Positions 35,330-44,081 of a stretch of DNA of 64,000 bases are shown one piece after another. This DNA comes from Candidatus Obscuribacterales bacterium (GTDB lineage Bacteria > Cyanobacteriota > Vampirovibrionia > Obscuribacterales > Obscuribacteraceae). The position numbers and the translations under genes are program-made. The stretch spans positions 372,001 to 436,000 of the forward strand of contig JACKCM010000003.1 in NCBI GenBank assembly GCA_020634035.1, in the 5' to 3' direction. The number at the start of each line of letters is the position of its first letter. The stretch's first letter is position 1. The notes below the pieces were generated by a model. The model saw only the letters and a program-made list of their open reading frames with translations. It was not told the DNA's origin and ran no database searches.

Positions 35330-36078
35330 TCTCCGCCGTAGCGGCGATTGCGATGACTGAACTCGCTTACAGCCAGATCGAAATCCTCCGGCTTGAAATC
35401 GGGCCAGAGGGTCGAAGTAACATAGAACTCGGTGTAAGCAGACTGCCAGAGCAGATAGTTTGATAGACGCATCTCTCCGCCGGTACGAATAAGAAGCTCC
35501 GGATCGGGAAGATCGGCAGTGTATAGATAACGGCTCAGCATGTTTTCGTCGATAGATTCGGGGTCGACGAGCCCCCGCTTTACATCCATGGCGATAGCCC
35601 GGGCAGCCTGGGTAAGCTCCAGGCGCGATCCATAGTTAATAGCCACTTGAAGATTGAGCCCGGTGTTCTCTCGACTATTCTCCATACTCTCCAGCATAGA
35701 GTTTTTCAACTTAGCCGGCATTCGCTCCAGGTCGCCGATAAAACGCAAACGAACTTTGTTCTCTGCCAGTTCGGCAAACTCATCATCGAGAACATCAGAG
35801 AAAAGCTTCAGAAGGTAGCTTACCTCTTCCTCTTTCCGCTGCCAGTTCTCGCTGGAGAAGGCATAAACGGTCAAATACTTGAGGGAGCGCTCGCCGACAT
35901 AACGAACAAGGCGCTTGAGACTCTTGACGCCCGCCTGATGACCGGCAGCCCGGGGAAGCAGCCGCTCTCTGGCCCAGCGCCGGTTGCCGTCCATGATGAT
36001 AGCCACATGGTCGAGGGGCAGAGCTTCTGCTCCCTCCTCGAACTGCTTGCTGGCGCCTCGTTTTACCAAATTATTCAA
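35326..36078 (-). CDS. uppS: Isoprenyl transferase (undecaprenyl diphosphate synthase)
   Basis: 250 residues. Family motifs: AIIMDGNRRWA with the Mg-binding Asp, GHQAGV, VYAFSSENW, and C-terminal DPELLIRTGGEMRLSNYLLWQ and YTEFYVTSTLWPDF. It condenses isopentenyl diphosphate onto farnesyl diphosphate in cis, making the lipid carrier for cell-wall synthesis. The start appears to be TTG at 36078. Confidence 0.95.
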   Translation of the reverse strand: MNNLVKRGASKQFEEGAEALPLDHVAIIMDGNRRWARERLLPRAAGHQAGVKSLKRLVRYVGERSLKYLTVYAFSSENWQRKEEEVSYLLKLFSDVLDDEFAELAENKVRLRFIGDLERMPAKLKNSMLESMENSRENTGLNLQVAINYGSRLELTQAARAIAMDVKRGLVDPESIDENMLSRYLYTADLPDPELLIRTGGEMRLSNYLLWQSAYTEFYVTSTLWPDFKPEDFDLAVSEFSHRNRRYGGD

Positions 36079-36258
36079 GTGGCTGTTCTGTCTCGAAAGA
36101 TACTGGATTCGCTAAATTCTACCCTGTCAGGAGCTTTAATTAGGAATTCGAAGCGCGATACTGACAAAATCATTACTTTAAGAGATCCGCTTCTGAACTT
36201 AATTTAAGCTCTTTCCGGCCGGAGGACCTGTCCTTTCTAGAATAGAATCCTAACTACC

Positions 36259-36741
36259 ATGTTGATACGACCCACTTACTATATCGATGGAGACATCACC
36301 GACCTCGATCAAGAGATGCTGCTCGAAGCCGGGATCAAAGGGCTGATTCTGGATCTGGACAGCACGCTTATGGCACCAAAAACGGGGTCACTGGACGCGG
36401 AAGCAGATAGATGGCTAGCCAGAGCCCGAGAGACTTTCAAAATAGTGATTCTGTCGAACAACAAACGACGTGACTATCTTGATGCCGTGGAGAAGAAGCT
36501 CGATCTGTTTATCATCGGCCATGCCGCCAAGCCCTGGGCATCGGGATTCGAAAAAGCCCTGGAGCATTTAAATTTAACCAAAGAAGAAGTGGCCGCGGTG
36601 GGTGACAGAGCCCTGACAGACATCCTTGGCGGGCAGCTTTTCAATATACGCACCATATTGGTGATGCCCCTTAAAAGCATCGAAGAGCCGGCATTAAAGA
36701 CATGCCTGCGCAACATAGAACGTAGTCTGGCCCGTCGTTAA
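36259..36741 (+). CDS. YqeG-family HAD phosphatase
   Basis: 160 residues of the HAD IIIA class. Motif I is LDLDSTLM (nucleophile Asp and the second Asp), motif II is ILSNN, the Lys is in AKPWASGF, and motif III is VGDRALTDILGG. YqeG/PGP-type proteins dephosphorylate small substrates; a phosphatidylglycerol-phosphate phosphatase role is known for plant and cyanobacterial relatives, so a link to glycolipid/phospholipid synthesis is possible here. Confidence 0.88.
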   Translation: MLIRPTYYIDGDITDLDQEMLLEAGIKGLILDLDSTLMAPKTGSLDAEADRWLARARETFKIVILSNNKRRDYLDAVEKKLDLFIIGHAAKPWASGFEKALEHLNLTKEEVAAVGDRALTDILGGQLFNIRTILVMPLKSIEEPALKTCLRNIERSLARR

Positions 36742-36876
36742 GACGATCTCGACATAGAGCAAAGATAATCTCCTGCTTCTTGCAAATAGGATCCTATTTA
36801 AGTAAGGTTAGCTTTAGCGTGGACTTACCATGCTTTCTTTTAGATTGACCGTGTCGCTAGACTGGAGAAGGGAAAA

Positions 36877-38439
36877 TTGCTGAAAAAACTGCTGGCAGTC
36901 CCTCTTTCTCTGACAGTCGTATATTCTCTTGCTATGGCAAACATAGCCGTTGGTCCAGTATGGGCTAGTGCCGGCCATGGTGCCTCATCAAAAGATGAAG
37001 CCGCCGAAACTTCTTTCGAAAAAGCAATGGCAATGAAAAAAGAAGGCAACACCGGTGGTGCTCTTCTTGAGCTGATCAAAGTAGTAAATGCCAATCCTCA
37101 GATGGTGGAAGCTTATTATCAACAAGCGCTTATCTTCAAAGAACAGAACCTCTTGAAGTTGGCGGCTTCCCGATTGGAACAGGCAATTGCTATCGACCCC
37201 GAGTTCAAAAAAGGCAGAGTGCTGCTTGCCACCATAGCAATCGAACAGGGTGACGTCGGCGAGGCTTTCAAACAGCTCGGAAAGAGCCTGGAGAAAAAAG
37301 CAGAAGCGGCTCCAGACACCAAAGATAATACCACCATACTGCAGCAGATTCACAGCGGTCTGCCACCGGCGAACACAAAGAAAACGCAGGTAGCCTCTTC
37401 AGATTCTAAGAATTCGAATGCTTCGAATAGCTCGAAGAAAATCAAGAAAGAGAAACCGGTCAGCCGAAAAAGAATAAGATCGATAATTGCAAGACGCTAC
37501 AAACGCTTCGACAAAGTCTATCGCAATCCCCGTCGCAGCAAGCCATGGTACGCCCGCTATACCCGTATGCTGACCTGGGCAACACCTTTCAAATTTCACC
37601 GGGACAAAAACAGCAGCAACAGCCAGAGCCCCCTGCTGGTAACAGATCCCCAGGAAAGCGATCTCAGCAATCGCAACATAGAAAAACAACCCGCCCCTAA
37701 AGTCGAAGAGCTCACCGCCCGGGCCGACAGTCTTGAGCAGCCGATATACAAGAGTCCGCGGTCTAAAAAAGAGGAAAAAGCTCTCGATACTATTCTTGGA
37801 AGCGCCCGGGTATCGAGCACCGATCTGGTGGCACCGGCTCTGGGCCTGGCCGACATTCTGGCACCGGAAAATAAACTGAAAGAAAACGAGAGTTTAAGCG
37901 AAGCTACCGGGCAAGAAAAGGTTGTCTCAAGGGACGAGCCGGCGCCGACCACGCAGACGAAGTTACTGGCAGAAGAACCTGTGGCCGAGCCGGAAAAGAA
38001 ACCATTCTCTCCTCCGATTCAAGATAAGTGGACAGAAAAACTTACCCTGCTGAATAAAAACGGCACCGGTTCCTTGAAAAAAGGTGAAGCCTTCATGTTC
38101 TCAGAAGATACCGGAGAAGCCGTATTGTTCCTATCCGACGGCAGCAAAATCCGGCGTATCATCGCCCCGAAGCAGAGCGCCGAGCAGATAGTCAAACTGA
38201 GACGACCGGATGTACTGGTGCCCAAAGAGCTCCTCTACGATACTTCGCTGCTCGGCAAAGTGGTTAATAGAACAACTCCAAAATCCTCATTTAGAACTTC
38301 GAGTCCCAAATCAAACGTCAATTCCAGTCCCATATTGGACAATAACCCCAATGAGACTCCGCCCACTTTTCATATGGAGAAGCTGATGGATGACTCCAGG
38401 ACTTTTATCGGTGTGATACGCGACGCCCTACGTCTCTAA
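36877..38439 (+). CDS. Exported TPR protein with long basic linker
   Basis: 520 residues from a TTG at 36877 with GGAGAAGGG upstream. Signal peptide (LLAVPLSLTVVYSLAMA). Three TPRs occupy about residues 45-150 (AIAIDPEFKKGRVLLATI). A Ser/Lys/Arg-rich basic region (about 170-230) and a Pro/Glu/Lys-rich segment follow, then a small C-terminal domain (about 385-450) with LSDGSKIRRIIAPKQ. The last bases overlap the convergent hydrolase gene by 12. Confidence 0.85.
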   Translation: MLKKLLAVPLSLTVVYSLAMANIAVGPVWASAGHGASSKDEAAETSFEKAMAMKKEGNTGGALLELIKVVNANPQMVEAYYQQALIFKEQNLLKLAASRLEQAIAIDPEFKKGRVLLATIAIEQGDVGEAFKQLGKSLEKKAEAAPDTKDNTTILQQIHSGLPPANTKKTQVASSDSKNSNASNSSKKIKKEKPVSRKRIRSIIARRYKRFDKVYRNPRRSKPWYARYTRMLTWATPFKFHRDKNSSNSQSPLLVTDPQESDLSNRNIEKQPAPKVEELTARADSLEQPIYKSPRSKKEEKALDTILGSARVSSTDLVAPALGLADILAPENKLKENESLSEATGQEKVVSRDEPAPTTQTKLLAEEPVAEPEKKPFSPPIQDKWTEKLTLLNKNGTGSLKKGEAFMFSEDTGEAVLFLSDGSKIRRIIAPKQSAEQIVKLRRPDVLVPKELLYDTSLLGKVVNRTTPKSSFRTSSPKSNVNSSPILDNNPNETPPTFHMEKLMDDSRTFIGVIRDALRL

Positions 38440-39177
38440 ATCTGAATCTATATGCTCGAAGATCCAGCTATTGAATGAAGCCTGGTTATAGTCCATGAAA
38501 TTGTGTCCCCCCAGGTCATAAACCTTCAAAGTCGAATGGGGAATAGAACGATGGATCTCTCGCACATACTGAAATGGTGCCACCGGATCGAAACGTCCGG
38601 CAGATAGATGCACCGGACACTGAATCTCGATCGAAGGACTGACCAGATCCAGTTCGGCAAAGTTATCGACAATCTGATTGAGACTATGAAGATCGGTATC
38701 GAGCAGAGCCTTGTGCCTCCAGGAAAGCGCTTTTTCAATGGGCAGATTTTTCATGGTTTGAAAAGGTCCCGATAGAAAGACTTTGAAGAGCTTGCTCACC
38801 GGCTTGTACACCCTGCCGGGCAGCGCGGCCAGAAAAATTCTGCGGGTCATATGGGGGCTTTCCATAGCCAGCTTCAAGCTGATTATTGCCCCTAGAGAAT
38901 GACCGATGAAAATCGCCGGATACTGTACATCTACGACCTCGAGACTCTCGAGAATATCGCCGATATGGACATCGATATCGGTGGCTTCGTAGAGTTCGCC
39001 GGTTTTGCCATGACCACGAAGATCCGGCGTCAGACAACGATGCCCCCGGCTGACCAGATTGTCGACCTGGGAAGACCACATACCGGCATGGGAACCGGTG
39101 CCATGGATGAGTACCACATCAGGTTTCTGTACCGAACGTGGCCTTGAGCCACCCTGAATATCAATGGACAGTTTCAA
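38428..39177 (-). CDS. Alpha/beta-fold hydrolase
   Basis: 249 residues. Oxyanion motif LIHGTGSHAGMW, DLRGHGKT, nucleophile elbow FIGHSLGAI, acid in SAGRFDPVAP, and His in DLGGHNFMDY, so a complete Ser-Asp-His triad. No signal peptide. The substrate is not predictable (esterase, lipase or haloperoxidase-like). TTG start; the glycosyltransferase gene lies 54 bases upstream on the same strand. Confidence 0.88.
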   Translation of the reverse strand: MKLSIDIQGGSRPRSVQKPDVVLIHGTGSHAGMWSSQVDNLVSRGHRCLTPDLRGHGKTGELYEATDIDVHIGDILESLEVVDVQYPAIFIGHSLGAIISLKLAMESPHMTRRIFLAALPGRVYKPVSKLFKVFLSGPFQTMKNLPIEKALSWRHKALLDTDLHSLNQIVDNFAELDLVSPSIEIQCPVHLSAGRFDPVAPFQYVREIHRSIPHSTLKVYDLGGHNFMDYNQASFNSWIFEHIDSDLET

Positions 39178-39231
39178 ACCGGAATTCCACCCCCTGGTCG
39201 TATCTACCCATCTATAACTATATTACGAAAA

Positions 39232-40434
39232 TCAGATTTGCCCAGAATTGAACTGAATCAATTTGTGCAGTTCCGGCTGCATCTTATAGCCAGCCAGCTC
39301 GAGAATGGCTGTGGAAATATCATAGACCGCATCAACTCGATTGAGGCTACAAACATCGGGCAGCTCCAATCTCTTTCTGTCCAGCTCTTTAACTATGGTG
39401 ACAATGTCTTCCGGCTTCTTAACCGGCTTAGCCAGCTTATTGTTGCACAGCAAATTGACCGTGCCTTCTTCCTGGGGCATCGGAGGTGTGATCACATCGA
39501 TAGCCATGGGCAGCCGCCGAGCCACCGATTCGAAGGTGGTCAACCCACCGGCTTTGGTGACCATCAGATCCACCGCCGACATGAGATCGGCCATCCGATC
39601 ATGAAAAGGCAGAACCGCTGTAGGAATCGGAGAGAGCACCGACTCTTTTTTGATCCGTTCATACAAAGCGATGTTGTGACCGCAGATGAAGACCACCTGT
39701 ATTTCAGAAGCAACCGCCTCGAGCGCCTTGTAAATCGGCAGCATGTTGCCACCACCGGCCCAGCCGGCATTGATACAAATAGTTTTCTTATTGACCGGAT
39801 CAAGTCCCAGATGCTTTTTGAAATCCGCCGGAGGACAGACCGAAGGCTTGAGGAAATCCGGATGAACAGGCATACCGGTAACTTTGATTTTCTCCGGCTC
39901 GATACCCCAGTAGAGGAGCCGATCACGACCGAGGTCGTTAGGAACCAGAGTCAAGTCGACATCAGGACAGGCCCATCCCCGCCAGAAATCGCCATTGGGA
40001 TCGGTCACCACTGTCACCAGTTTGGTCTTGTCTTTGCGGCCCATTTCGGTGAGCGCTTTGGCCAGATAGTGATTGCTCATGGGGTGGATGGAGACTATTA
40101 CATCGGCATCCAGCTCATCGAGAAGCTCAAAAAGATAAGGTCTCGCCAGGCGATAACCGACCTGAGAATCATTGGGCTTGAAGTTCTCAATCGCCCAGTA
40201 GTAGTACTTCATCCCAGCTTGACAATGCCTGAGGAGAAAGTTGTACATGTCGACAAAATATCTGTTAAGAGGATGACTCTTTTCAACAATATTTTCACAG
40301 AGAATTTCAGGTCTTTCGACCCCTTCCTCAATCTGCTCCGAAAGGTCAGCCAGACCCTGACTGATCGCCAGGGCAGCGCTTCTGTGGCCACCTCCGGTAT
40401 CGGAGAAAAAGAGACAAATTGAGGTACTGGGCAT
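39232..40434 (-). CDS. MGDG-synthase-type glycosyltransferase (GT28)
   Basis: 400 residues. The N-terminal domain starts with FSDTGGGHRSAA, the lipid-acceptor motif of MGDG synthase/UgtP proteins, and the C-terminal GT-B half has AGWAGGGNM and TKAGGLTTFESVARRLP for the nucleotide-sugar. It should add a sugar to diacylglycerol on the inner membrane face, giving monoglycosyl-diacylglycerol. Galactose or glucose cannot be told apart here. The next gene downstream is an alpha/beta hydrolase. Confidence 0.9.
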   Translation of the reverse strand: MPSTSICLFFSDTGGGHRSAALAISQGLADLSEQIEEGVERPEILCENIVEKSHPLNRYFVDMYNFLLRHCQAGMKYYYWAIENFKPNDSQVGYRLARPYLFELLDELDADVIVSIHPMSNHYLAKALTEMGRKDKTKLVTVVTDPNGDFWRGWACPDVDLTLVPNDLGRDRLLYWGIEPEKIKVTGMPVHPDFLKPSVCPPADFKKHLGLDPVNKKTICINAGWAGGGNMLPIYKALEAVASEIQVVFICGHNIALYERIKKESVLSPIPTAVLPFHDRMADLMSAVDLMVTKAGGLTTFESVARRLPMAIDVITPPMPQEEGTVNLLCNNKLAKPVKKPEDIVTIVKELDRKRLELPDVCSLNRVDAVYDISTAILELAGYKMQPELHKLIQFNSGQI

Positions 40435-40545
40435 GGCCTTATGTTGAATTACTAATTAAAAGGCGGTCTAAAATTCTTAAGAATCTGCTAGGCTGTGGGG
40501 ACTTGTCATCTAAAATAAGAGCATTCAGCGCGAGAGACCTCGATA

Positions 40546-41976
40546 ATGTACCATTATTTCAAGAGTTCCGCCATTTACAGCCTGGTTGTCTTGGTCGCAG
40601 GGCTAATTTTGACTGCACCATGCCTGGCTGAACCTTCTCGCCTGACCACTGCTCAGGACTGTCAGAAACAGGACCTGGCTTTTGTTTCCAAAACTTTCAG
40701 CAATATTCCGCCCCGAAAAGAGCTGAAGAAGTCGCCGACGGCAGTCGAACTGTATGAATTCGATGAAAGCCCCAGAGGGAACCGATCTCCATTTCTCATG
40801 GTACACGGACTTCGTGGCGAACATTATCCTTACTTCAGGTGGCAAAAAGTTGCAAACCATCTGGCCGCCGACAAGAAATTCAACAGCAATTTCAAAATCT
40901 ATTTTGCCCGCTATCCCACCGGCAAAAGAATGGAAGAGACCGTTCCCCTTTTTCGCAAAGCGGTAGATCGTCTCTACAATGCCTGCAATAGACGTCAGAT
41001 CTCGGTGATGGCGCTCTCTATTGGCGGCAATCTGGTTTATGAATCTCTGACCGATGAAGAGACCGCCGACAAAGTTCGAGTGCTGATGACCCTGGGCACC
41101 CCCTTCCATGGTTCGCCTTTGTTCTCTATGGACTGGATGCAGTACAGCGTCTACAAAAGGCTGGCATGGCCCCTGAGCAGAATAGACCACAGCCTTTCAC
41201 TGCGACTCTATTTCAGTCGCAACGAAAATCTTTTAGCCGACTTCGGCTGGGATGATTACGACAGGGCAATCCCCACCATCGGTAAATTTCGATCGAGACT
41301 GCCCCTGGGTCCAAAAGGAAATCTGGTTCAGGACACAGTTACCAACGAACGCCTGCGGGCTATTCATGAAGAGAATCCGCATCTGAAGAAAAAGATCATC
41401 GCTTACAGCGGCTATCTGAAAAATCCTTATTTAGAGTCGAAAACAGCTCGCTTCATCGAATCGACTGCCATGTACCCGGTCACCTTGTTCTGGGTGAAAT
41501 TCCCAGCCCATCTCGCCCGGGAGCATCCGGTCCTGCGTGTCCTCAACCGTGATATCGCCTCTATAGATGTGTGCAAATCAAAGAAAGAGAACATCAAGAG
41601 CCCTTATCTCTATGCCCTCAATGACGGTATTACGCCGGTGTCGAGCGCCCTCTTCTTATCGGCGCCATCACAGAAAGGCGATCAGAAGTATAAGCTGGAA
41701 AGCTTCCTCACAGACGAGAAGCAAATTGCCGAACTGCGTCCTCTGGTCGATGTGAAACTGGGTAGAGTATTCTCTAATATAGATCACCTTACCTTCATAG
41801 ACGACTTCAGACCGCTTTCCATATCAGAGAAGGTCAAAGACGCCCTCGCTCCGAATGAGCCTGGCAAGGGCATCTTCGACTGGATTCTCTCCGATGTGAT
41901 CTCCACCGCCAATCTCAGCCCGCATATTGCCGAAGACAAATCGGTGAAGGGCGAGATTCAAGAAAGCAAAAACTGA
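40546..41976 (+). CDS. Exported alpha/beta hydrolase (lipase-like)
   Basis: 476 residues with a signal peptide (IYSLVVLVAGLILTAPCLA). An alpha/beta hydrolase core follows: FLMVHGLRGEHYPYF (oxyanion region), nucleophile elbow MALSIGGNLVYES, then LMTLGTPFHGSP as in PGAP1/lipase-like esterases, with His near DHLTFIDDF. The elbow reads A-L-S-I-G-G rather than the usual G-x-S-x-G. Probably a periplasmic or surface lipid/ester hydrolase. Divergent from the glycosyltransferase gene. Confidence 0.82.
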   Translation: MYHYFKSSAIYSLVVLVAGLILTAPCLAEPSRLTTAQDCQKQDLAFVSKTFSNIPPRKELKKSPTAVELYEFDESPRGNRSPFLMVHGLRGEHYPYFRWQKVANHLAADKKFNSNFKIYFARYPTGKRMEETVPLFRKAVDRLYNACNRRQISVMALSIGGNLVYESLTDEETADKVRVLMTLGTPFHGSPLFSMDWMQYSVYKRLAWPLSRIDHSLSLRLYFSRNENLLADFGWDDYDRAIPTIGKFRSRLPLGPKGNLVQDTVTNERLRAIHEENPHLKKKIIAYSGYLKNPYLESKTARFIESTAMYPVTLFWVKFPAHLAREHPVLRVLNRDIASIDVCKSKKENIKSPYLYALNDGITPVSSALFLSAPSQKGDQKYKLESFLTDEKQIAELRPLVDVKLGRVFSNIDHLTFIDDFRPLSISEKVKDALAPNEPGKGIFDWILSDVISTANLSPHIAEDKSVKGEIQESKN

Positions 41977-41987
41977 TTTACATCTAA

Positions 41988-42017
41988 TTGACAATATCCA
42001 AGGTTCGGAGCTACGAT
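41988..42017 (+). promoter_or_regulatory. Putative promoter of the aspS leader
   Basis: A perfect -35 TTGACA (41988-41993) and a -10-like TACGAT (42012-42017) with an 18-base spacer. Transcription would begin near 42024, about 36 bases before the leader reading frame. Confidence 0.5.
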
Positions 42018-42059
42018 CCCAGATCTCGAATCCCGTTACCGGTTATTTGTTATTCGGTC

Positions 42060-42143
42060 GTGAACAACTACATCATCAATAACAATAATAATAACGACAA
42101 TGATAATCGCAGCTCGCGGTTGTCGGATTCGTTGCGAAATTAA
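42060..42143 (+). CDS. Asn/Asp-rich leader peptide upstream of aspS
   Basis: A 27-residue reading frame, GTG to TAA. Codons 2-3 are Asn, and codons 7-16 are ten consecutive Asn/Asp codons (eight Asn, two Asp); in total 11 Asn and 3 Asp. It ends 72 bases before aspS, with a terminator and a complementary antiterminator segment between. This is the layout of amino-acid attenuation leaders such as those of trp or pheST. Weak points: the start is GTG and I see no clear Shine-Dalgarno. The peptide itself would have no function; its translation rate would report Asn- and Asp-tRNA charging. Confidence 0.65.
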   Translation: MNNYIINNNNNNDNDNRSSRLSDSLRN

Positions 42144-42180
42144 CAAGTAGAAATTTCAAAACAAAAGAATCGACAACCGC
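42116..42180 (+). promoter_or_regulatory. Antiterminator helix of the aspS attenuator
   Basis: GCGGTTGTCG (42116-42125), inside the leader frame just after the Asn/Asp run, is perfectly complementary to CGACAACCGC (42171-42180); with one bulged G the pairing extends by ATTC/GAAT to 42130 and 42167. The downstream strand includes six of the nine bases of the terminator's 5' arm, so the two helices exclude each other. A ribosome stalled on the Asn codons would leave 42116-42130 free to pair; one reaching the stop at 42141-42143 would cover it. Confidence 0.65.
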
Positions 42181-42201
42181 AACAAGAGTTGCGGTTTTTT
42201 T
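42175..42201 (+). terminator. Attenuator terminator before aspS
   Basis: A 9-bp perfect stem AACCGCAAC/GTTGCGGTT with loop AAGA, running directly into seven T (42195-42201). It lies between the leader peptide and the aspS ribosome site (GGAGG, 42207-42211), with no other gene to terminate on this strand, as expected for an attenuator. Confidence 0.85.
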
Positions 42202-42215
42202 GTGCTGGAGGCACC

Positions 42216-43553
42216 ATGACCACACTAACCAGAAATTACATCTCTGAAATCTCCGAAATCTCAAAATCGCAGGGGAAATCCGTCACGATATCGGGCTTTG
42301 TACAGTCCCAGCGCAATCTAGGCAAGCTGGCTTTTCTTACCGTAAGAGACGCCAGTGGCAATATCCAGTGCGTTATCGATAGCCCGGACCTGCTCGAGGC
42401 AAGTCAATCTCTTTTGCCCGAAACCCCCGTGCGACTCGAAGGAGACCTGGTGGAGAGCCCCAATGGCAAAGGCGGTCAGGAGATTGTCGTCAAAAGTCTG
42501 ACCAGTCTATCGACGGTGGAGGCGACACTGCCGGTGGAGCTTGCGAAGAACAAGAAGATCGATAAACTGGCGATAAGCACCCTGCTCGACTATCGTCCTC
42601 TTACTTTGCGTAACGAGAAAGTGAAGGCGATCTTCAAAATTGAAGCGGTGATTCTTAGAGCTTTCAGACAGTTTCTCGAAAGCCGTAATTTCACCGAAAT
42701 AAACACGCCCAAGATTGTCGCAACCGGCACCGAAGGCGGTGCGCAACTCTTCAAGCTGGAATACTTCGGCAAAGAGGCTTATCTTGCCCAGAGTCCCCAG
42801 TTCTACAAACAGATTATGGTCGGCGTGTTCGAGCGAGTCTTCGAAACCGCGGCGGTCTATCGAGCCGAAGAACACGACACGACCAGGCATTTAAACGAAT
42901 ACATCAGCCTCGACTTCGAGATGGGCTTTATCGAATCGGAACAAGATGTGATCGCCATGCAAGTAGAGCTGATGAAGCATATCTTCAAAACCGTTGAAGA
43001 GAACTGTCAGAATGAGCTGGCTCTATATGAAGCGAAAGTACCGCATTTCGAGGACATTCCAAGAATCGGACTGAGTGAAGCCGTCCAGCTTCTGAAGAGC
43101 AAATACGGCTGGGCTCCCGCAAAAGAAAGCGAATACGAAGATCTGGATCCTGCCGGCGAGCGTATTCTATGTGAACACTTCGAAAAAGAAGAAGGTCTTG
43201 ACCTTGTTTATGTCATGCACTATCCGCTGGCGGCACGACCGTTTTACACCATGCCCCTGGGCAACGAAAGCGGACCGGCCAAAAGTCGAGGCTTCGACTT
43301 GCTTTTCCGGGGTCTCGAGATAACTACAGGCGGCCAGCGTATTCACCGATACCAGGATTTGGTCGGCGCCATCGAGGCAAGAGACATGAATCCTGAGCTT
43401 TTCACCGAATACCTGCAGTGTTTCAAACACGGCATGCCACCCCACGGTGGTCTTGCCATCGGTCTGGAGCGACTGGCCAAGCAGCTCCTGGGCCTGAAGA
43501 GTGTCAAAGAGTCGGCGCTCTTTCCAAGGGATCTAAATAGAATTCGCCCATAA
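42216..43553 (+). CDS. aspS: Aspartate--tRNA ligase, archaeal/non-discriminating type
   Basis: 445 residues from the ATG at 42216 (GGAGG four bases before). N-terminal OB-fold anticodon-binding domain (about 20-100), then a class II catalytic core: motif 2 VYRAEEHDTTRHLNEY and motif 3 GLAIGLERLAKQLL. It lacks the insertion domain of bacterial AspRS (about 590 residues), so it is the short archaeal-like form. Such enzymes are often non-discriminating and also make Asp-tRNA(Asn) for GatCAB; that property is inferred, not visible. Its leader carries an Asn/Asp attenuator. Could also be annotated asnS-like. Confidence 0.9.
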   Translation: MTTLTRNYISEISEISKSQGKSVTISGFVQSQRNLGKLAFLTVRDASGNIQCVIDSPDLLEASQSLLPETPVRLEGDLVESPNGKGGQEIVVKSLTSLSTVEATLPVELAKNKKIDKLAISTLLDYRPLTLRNEKVKAIFKIEAVILRAFRQFLESRNFTEINTPKIVATGTEGGAQLFKLEYFGKEAYLAQSPQFYKQIMVGVFERVFETAAVYRAEEHDTTRHLNEYISLDFEMGFIESEQDVIAMQVELMKHIFKTVEENCQNELALYEAKVPHFEDIPRIGLSEAVQLLKSKYGWAPAKESEYEDLDPAGERILCEHFEKEEGLDLVYVMHYPLAARPFYTMPLGNESGPAKSRGFDLLFRGLEITTGGQRIHRYQDLVGAIEARDMNPELFTEYLQCFKHGMPPHGGLAIGLERLAKQLLGLKSVKESALFPRDLNRIRP

Positions 43554-43615
43554 CAGATATCCGATGCGCTATCATATGCAGATCGAATAAGACCCCCTTA
43601 TAAGGAACATCCGCC

Positions 43616-44017
43616 ATGGCTGTAAAAACAGAAGTAAAGCTCAGCAACCTGTCCTATGCCATCCTCTATGTGCCCGATGCAGCAAAGGCTTTGCCTTTCT
43701 ATCAGGACAAACTGGGCATGACGGTCAAGCTCAATGACGAAGGCTGGATCGAACTGGAATCGGGTCCTTGCACGCTTGCCCTTCACAGTACCGACGAATT
43801 GGATTCTCACAAAGAAAGAGCTGCAATGCCTACCATGGTGTTTCAGGTAGAGAATATTCAAGAAGCCTATGAATCGCTGAAAGCAAAAGGAATTGAATTC
43901 TCTAAAGAACCCCATGAAGTCTGCTCGACCCCGGACCATACCGGTCTATCAGCTGACTTCAAAGATCCCTGGGGCAACTCGCTTTCGATCTTCGGTATGG
44001 TTCCCAAAGCCAAATAG
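43616..44017 (+). CDS. VOC-family (glyoxalase-like) protein
   Basis: 133 residues, a single vicinal-oxygen-chelate domain: LSYAILYVPDAAKALPFYQ at the start, IELESGPCTLALH in the middle, and FKDPWGNSLSIFG at the end. Members are glyoxalases, dioxygenases or resistance proteins. Metal-ligand positions: the first is not an obvious His (SYAILYV), so activity is uncertain. AAGGA precedes the ATG. A strong terminator follows. Confidence 0.85.
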   Translation: MAVKTEVKLSNLSYAILYVPDAAKALPFYQDKLGMTVKLNDEGWIELESGPCTLALHSTDELDSHKERAAMPTMVFQVENIQEAYESLKAKGIEFSKEPHEVCSTPDHTGLSADFKDPWGNSLSIFGMVPKAK

Positions 44018-44047
44018 ACCGAATTCGCTCAAGAAAAAAGCCAGTAC

Positions 44048-44075
44048 AAGAGACGAGCCCCGGGGCTCGTCTCTT
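44048..44075. terminator. Bidirectional terminator
   Basis: A 28-base perfect palindrome (14-base arms, centre CCCCGGGG) between convergent genes. TATTTTATT follows on the plus strand, and on the minus strand a T6 run lies a few bases beyond the stem, so it probably ends both the VOC and addA transcripts. Confidence 0.88.
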
Positions 44076-44081
44076 AGTATT

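Noticed and set aside
39238..40422. 394-codon plus-strand frame opposite the MGDG-synthase-type gene
   Set aside because: Fully antisense to a clear enzyme gene; its translation is His/Arg-rich with no domain, as expected from the codon bias of the real strand.
42001..42216. T-box riboswitch before aspS
   Set aside because: No T-box consensus or specifier hairpin seen; the Asn/Asp reading frame with a complementary antiterminator explains the region better.
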